Below are positions 61,696 through 64,000 of a DNA stretch of 64,000 bases, in pieces; position 1 is the first letter of the stretch; each line of letters opens with the position of its first letter. A model generated the notes under the pieces. It was given only the letters and a program-made list of their open reading frames with translations, ran no database searches and was not told the origin of the DNA. The DNA is from Breoghania sp037026715. GTDB lineage: Bacteria > Pseudomonadota > Alphaproteobacteria > Rhizobiales > Stappiaceae. The stretch is from assembly GCF_037026715.1 (NCBI RefSeq), contig NZ_JBANCG010000012.1:62001-126000 (forward strand), read 5' to 3'. The position numbers and the translations under genes were made by a program.

Positions 61696-62457
61696 TCAGG
61701 AGCCCTTGAAGCCCAGCGCCTTCGATATGGTGGCCGCCGTTTTCCGCACGGCATCCGCATAGGCCACCGCTTCCTCGGCGGGGGTCGCGCTTGTCAACGT
61801 GGAGATCGAAATGGCCGCGACGACCTCCCCGGTGTGATCGAAGACCGGCGCGCCGACACAGCGAACGCCCAACGCATGTTCCTCGTCGTCGTAGGCCACG
61901 CCCTCTTGCGCCACCCGGTCCAGCTCCGCGACGAACGCCTCCATGCTGTCGATGGTGCGGGCGGTATGCTTCTCGAAAGCATAGTCCTTCAGAAGCTCCG
62001 CCACCTTCTTGCGATCCATCCTGGAGAGCAGCGACTTGCCAATGGCAGTGCAGTGGATGGGCAGTTGCCGCCCGATGCGCGAATAGGCGATCAGCATGCC
62101 CGGCCCCTCGACCTTGTCGATATAGACGCCGTGGCAGCCTTCCAGAATGCCGAGATGCGCGGTCTGGCCGGTCTCGCGCGACAATTCGACGAGCGCCGGG
62201 TTCGCGCGCTTGCGCATGTCGATGGAGCTGACCACCAGCGATCCCCGCTCGATGAGCTTGAGACCGAGGCAATAACGCCCGTTCTCCGCGTTCTGGTCGA
62301 TATAGCCGGCCGCCTGCAACGTCTTCAGCAGCGAATGCAGCGTGCTCTTGTGCAGACCGGTCGCGATGCTGATTTCGGAGATCCTCAGCTCGGTCTTGTG
62401 TTCATCGAACAGTTCGAGAATTTGCAGCGCCCGCTGCACGGATTGGATGATCGGCAT
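61696..62457 (-). CDS. IclR family transcriptional regulator
   Basis: A 253-residue regulator with a winged HTH at the N-terminus (QSVQRALQILELFDEH, ISEISIATGLHKSTLHSLL) and a GAF-like effector domain (GQTAHLGILEGCHGVYI, LPIHCTAIGKSLLS, GVRCVGAPVFDHTGEVVAAIS). Such proteins usually repress a neighbouring catabolic operon until its substrate binds. The divergent aldolase-family gene at 63025 is the likely target. It is convergent with the giant gene. Confidence 0.93.
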   Translation of the reverse strand: MPIIQSVQRALQILELFDEHKTELRISEISIATGLHKSTLHSLLKTLQAAGYIDQNAENGRYCLGLKLIERGSLVVSSIDMRKRANPALVELSRETGQTAHLGILEGCHGVYIDKVEGPGMLIAYSRIGRQLPIHCTAIGKSLLSRMDRKKVAELLKDYAFEKHTARTIDSMEAFVAELDRVAQEGVAYDDEEHALGVRCVGAPVFDHTGEVVAAISISTLTSATPAEEAVAYADAVRKTAATISKALGFKGS

Positions 62458-62902
62458 GGCTTGTTTTCGGGTTCCAGACCGGCCGGCTTTTTATCGAGCG
62501 GGCGATCTGCATTGGTTGACGAGTGTTCAAGGTCTTTTCCGGCCACACGCGCGATCGGCATGTGCCCGCGTGCGGCCGAGACGAAAAAACGGATCTGGCG
62601 AATAGGGGGCGTCCGACCGGACAGGCCGGCGCGAAGCGGAACGTCCCGCCGATCATAGCCCGCTCGCTCGCACCGGTTCAATTTCCCTGTCCCGCCCATG
62701 GGTATGTCCCCCTGGCACACACGACGCATGAACGAGCGATTGATCGCGCGCAACCCCCCGGGCTCCTGAGCCCCGTTTCCTGCGCCCCTTGCGGCTTTTT
62801 CCGTGCCGGTCCGGCCGCGCCTGACCTCCAATTTTCCCAACTCACACTCCGTTGCCGCATTGCCAGTCCTTCCGCCGCGACAAACTGCCCGGCACGCAGG
62901 AC

Positions 62903-62933
62903 TCGACGCAAGGCTCGCAACATGATCTATAAT
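62903..62933 (+). promoter_or_regulatory. Promoter candidate of the DapA-like catabolic operon
   Basis: A consensus -10 box TATAAT (62928-62933) stands in an AT-rich patch that is rare in this window. A weak -35 candidate TCGACG (62903-62908) lies 19 nt upstream, so activation or a poor basal promoter is expected. Confidence 0.45.
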
Positions 62934-62942
62934 ATAGTCAGT

Positions 62943-62961
62943 CGTTTTACAATATAGAACG
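62943..62961. promoter_or_regulatory. Imperfect palindrome, candidate IclR-family operator
   Basis: The pattern CGTTnTAnAnTnTAnAACG has 14 of 19 positions self-complementary. It begins 10 bases after the -10 box, where a bound repressor would block transcription of the gene at 63025. Confidence 0.45.
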
Positions 62962-63024
62962 ATCGGACAACAAGGCACCTCCGCCTCGCGGCATTCACAC
63001 ATGGGCGACACCCTCGGAGAGAAA

Positions 63025-63933
63025 ATGGCAGACAGCATGAAGTTCGCGGGCATCATTCCGCCCGTCTCAACCCTGTTCACCGCGGATGGAGCAATCGACC
63101 GGGCCGGCATGCAGGCGCTGATCGACATGCTCATCGGGCAAGGCGTCAACGGGCTGTTCTTCCTGGGCACGGGCGGAGAGTTCTCCCAAATGACCGAGGC
63201 CGAGCGCCGAGACTTCGCCGCATTCGCCGTCGAGGCGGTGGATCACCGGGTGCCGGTTCTCATCGGCACCGGCCACACCAACATGCGCGCGGCCATCGCG
63301 CTCAGCCGGCATGCGGAGGAAGTGGGCGCCGATGCGGTCGTCGCCATCAACCCCTATTACTGGAAGATCACCGAGGCGAACCTGCGCGGCTATTTCGGCC
63401 AGATCGCGGACGCCGTTTCCATTCCGGTGCTGATCTACAACTTCCCCGACCTCACCGGCCAGAACCTGACGCCCGAGTTCATCAAGTCGCTCGTCGACGT
63501 CCACCCCAACATCGTCGGCGTCAAGGACACAATCGATTCGGTCGGCCACCTGCGCGGCATGATCCACGTGATCAAGGGCGCCCACCCGGACTTCTCCGTC
63601 TTCTGCGGCTACGACGATCACCTGGTGAACACCCTGCTCCTGGGCGGCGACGGTGCGATCACCGCCAGCGTCAACTTCGCGCCGCAGCTCTCCGTCGGCA
63701 TCTACAAGGCCTTCCGCGAGGGCGATCTCGCAACGATGACGCAGCTCAACCGCGAGCTGCTCAAGCTGCCGCTCATCTACACCCTGGACAGCCCCTTCGT
63801 GAACGCCGTGAAGGAGGCGATGCGCCAGACCGGGCAGGACATCTCCACATGGTGCCTGCCGCCCACCAGCCCCCTTTCCGATCCAAAGAAGGAGCAAGTC
63901 AAAGCGATCCTTGAAAGCGCGGGCCTGATCTGA
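63025..63933 (+). CDS. Dihydrodipicolinate synthase/N-acetylneuraminate lyase family aldolase
   Basis: A 302-residue class I aldolase, distinct from the dapA at 28968. It has GIIPPVSTLFTADG, GLFFLGTGGEFSQM in place of the usual GTTGE loop, the catalytic Tyr in IYNFPDLTGQ and the Schiff-base Lys in IVGVKDTIDS. The GTGGEFSQ and YNFPDLTG forms resemble YagE/YjhH-type 2-keto-3-deoxy sugar acid aldolases. ATG 63025 is 5 nt after GGAG; a start at 63001 lacks a ribosome site. IclR control and a following gene point to a sugar-acid catabolic operon. Confidence 0.9.
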   Translation: MADSMKFAGIIPPVSTLFTADGAIDRAGMQALIDMLIGQGVNGLFFLGTGGEFSQMTEAERRDFAAFAVEAVDHRVPVLIGTGHTNMRAAIALSRHAEEVGADAVVAINPYYWKITEANLRGYFGQIADAVSIPVLIYNFPDLTGQNLTPEFIKSLVDVHPNIVGVKDTIDSVGHLRGMIHVIKGAHPDFSVFCGYDDHLVNTLLLGGDGAITASVNFAPQLSVGIYKAFREGDLATMTQLNRELLKLPLIYTLDSPFVNAVKEAMRQTGQDISTWCLPPTSPLSDPKKEQVKAILESAGLI

Positions 63934-63989
63934 CCTGCCGGCGGGGAGGCCCGCCGCTTCAACAAATACCTGAAGAGAGGAGGTTAGAG

Positions 63990-64000
63990 ATGTCACTGGA
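63990..64000 (+). CDS. Start of a further gene (truncated by window end)
   Basis: ATG 63990 follows a strong ribosome site (GAGAGGAGGT) and lies 56 nt after the aldolase stop. Only M-S-L is visible. It is probably the next gene of the IclR-controlled operon; its product cannot be named. Confidence 0.6.

Larger units (their letters stand above)
62458..63024. other. Divergent regulatory region between the IclR and DapA-like genes
   Basis: 567 bases without a convincing gene; frames here overlap in both directions and have no family signature. The strongest signals are the promoter at 62903-62933 and a palindrome at 62943-62961, both oriented towards the DapA-like gene. Confidence 0.55.

Overview
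The window is 64 kb of GC-rich DNA from an alphaproteobacterium, most likely order Hyphomicrobiales (Rhizobiales). The grounds are four Brucella Omp2-type porins, a magnesium-type HemB, a conserved chromosomal run (rpoZ, rsh, pyrE, pdxJ, acpS, lepB, rnc, era, parC, recO, smpB, dapA), and dispersed intergenic palindromes typical of such genomes. A high-GC marine or soil member such as a Stappiaceae relative would fit, but that is only a guess. No tRNA, rRNA, CRISPR array or insertion sequence was seen.

Layout. 1-5568: the 3' end of an ABC-transporter binding protein, then an amide/glutamate catabolic set (N-formylglutamate amidohydrolase, MurR/RpiR regulator, glutamine-synthetase-like ligase, cysteine hydrolase, isoaspartyl peptidase). 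5701-13022: hemB, a LysE-type exporter, threonine ammonia-lyase, an RDD membrane protein, an SLC13 permease and the N-degron transferase bpt. 13388-24131: family-5 uracil-DNA glycosylase, a NYN-domain nuclease, rpoZ and rsh, then the pyrE to era series with several ATGA start/stop overlaps. 24360-29846: a minus-strand run dapA, smpB, a CxxC protein, recO, a ParE-type toxin-antitoxin pair and parC. 30123-38697: a lytic transglycosylase, then four tandem porins, each with its own hairpin terminator and three with recognisable promoter-like elements. 39063-46733: the paired envelope genes pbpC and alpha-2-macroglobulin. 46916-49242: an atypical NtrC-like regulator and a peroxiredoxin.

49462-61626 is the least explained part. 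Three small cytoplasmic-looking proteins (139, 117 and 126 aa) are followed on the same strand by a 3369-residue protein. The first and third small proteins are clear paralogues, the N-terminus of the giant protein resembles them, and the second is a more diverged possible relative. I recognise no known family here, and this is my main candidate for an undescribed system.

61696-64000: an IclR regulator divergent from a DapA/KDG-aldolase-like lyase, with a near-consensus -10 box and an imperfect palindrome between them, and the first codons of a further gene.

All calls come from reading the sequence; no database search was possible.
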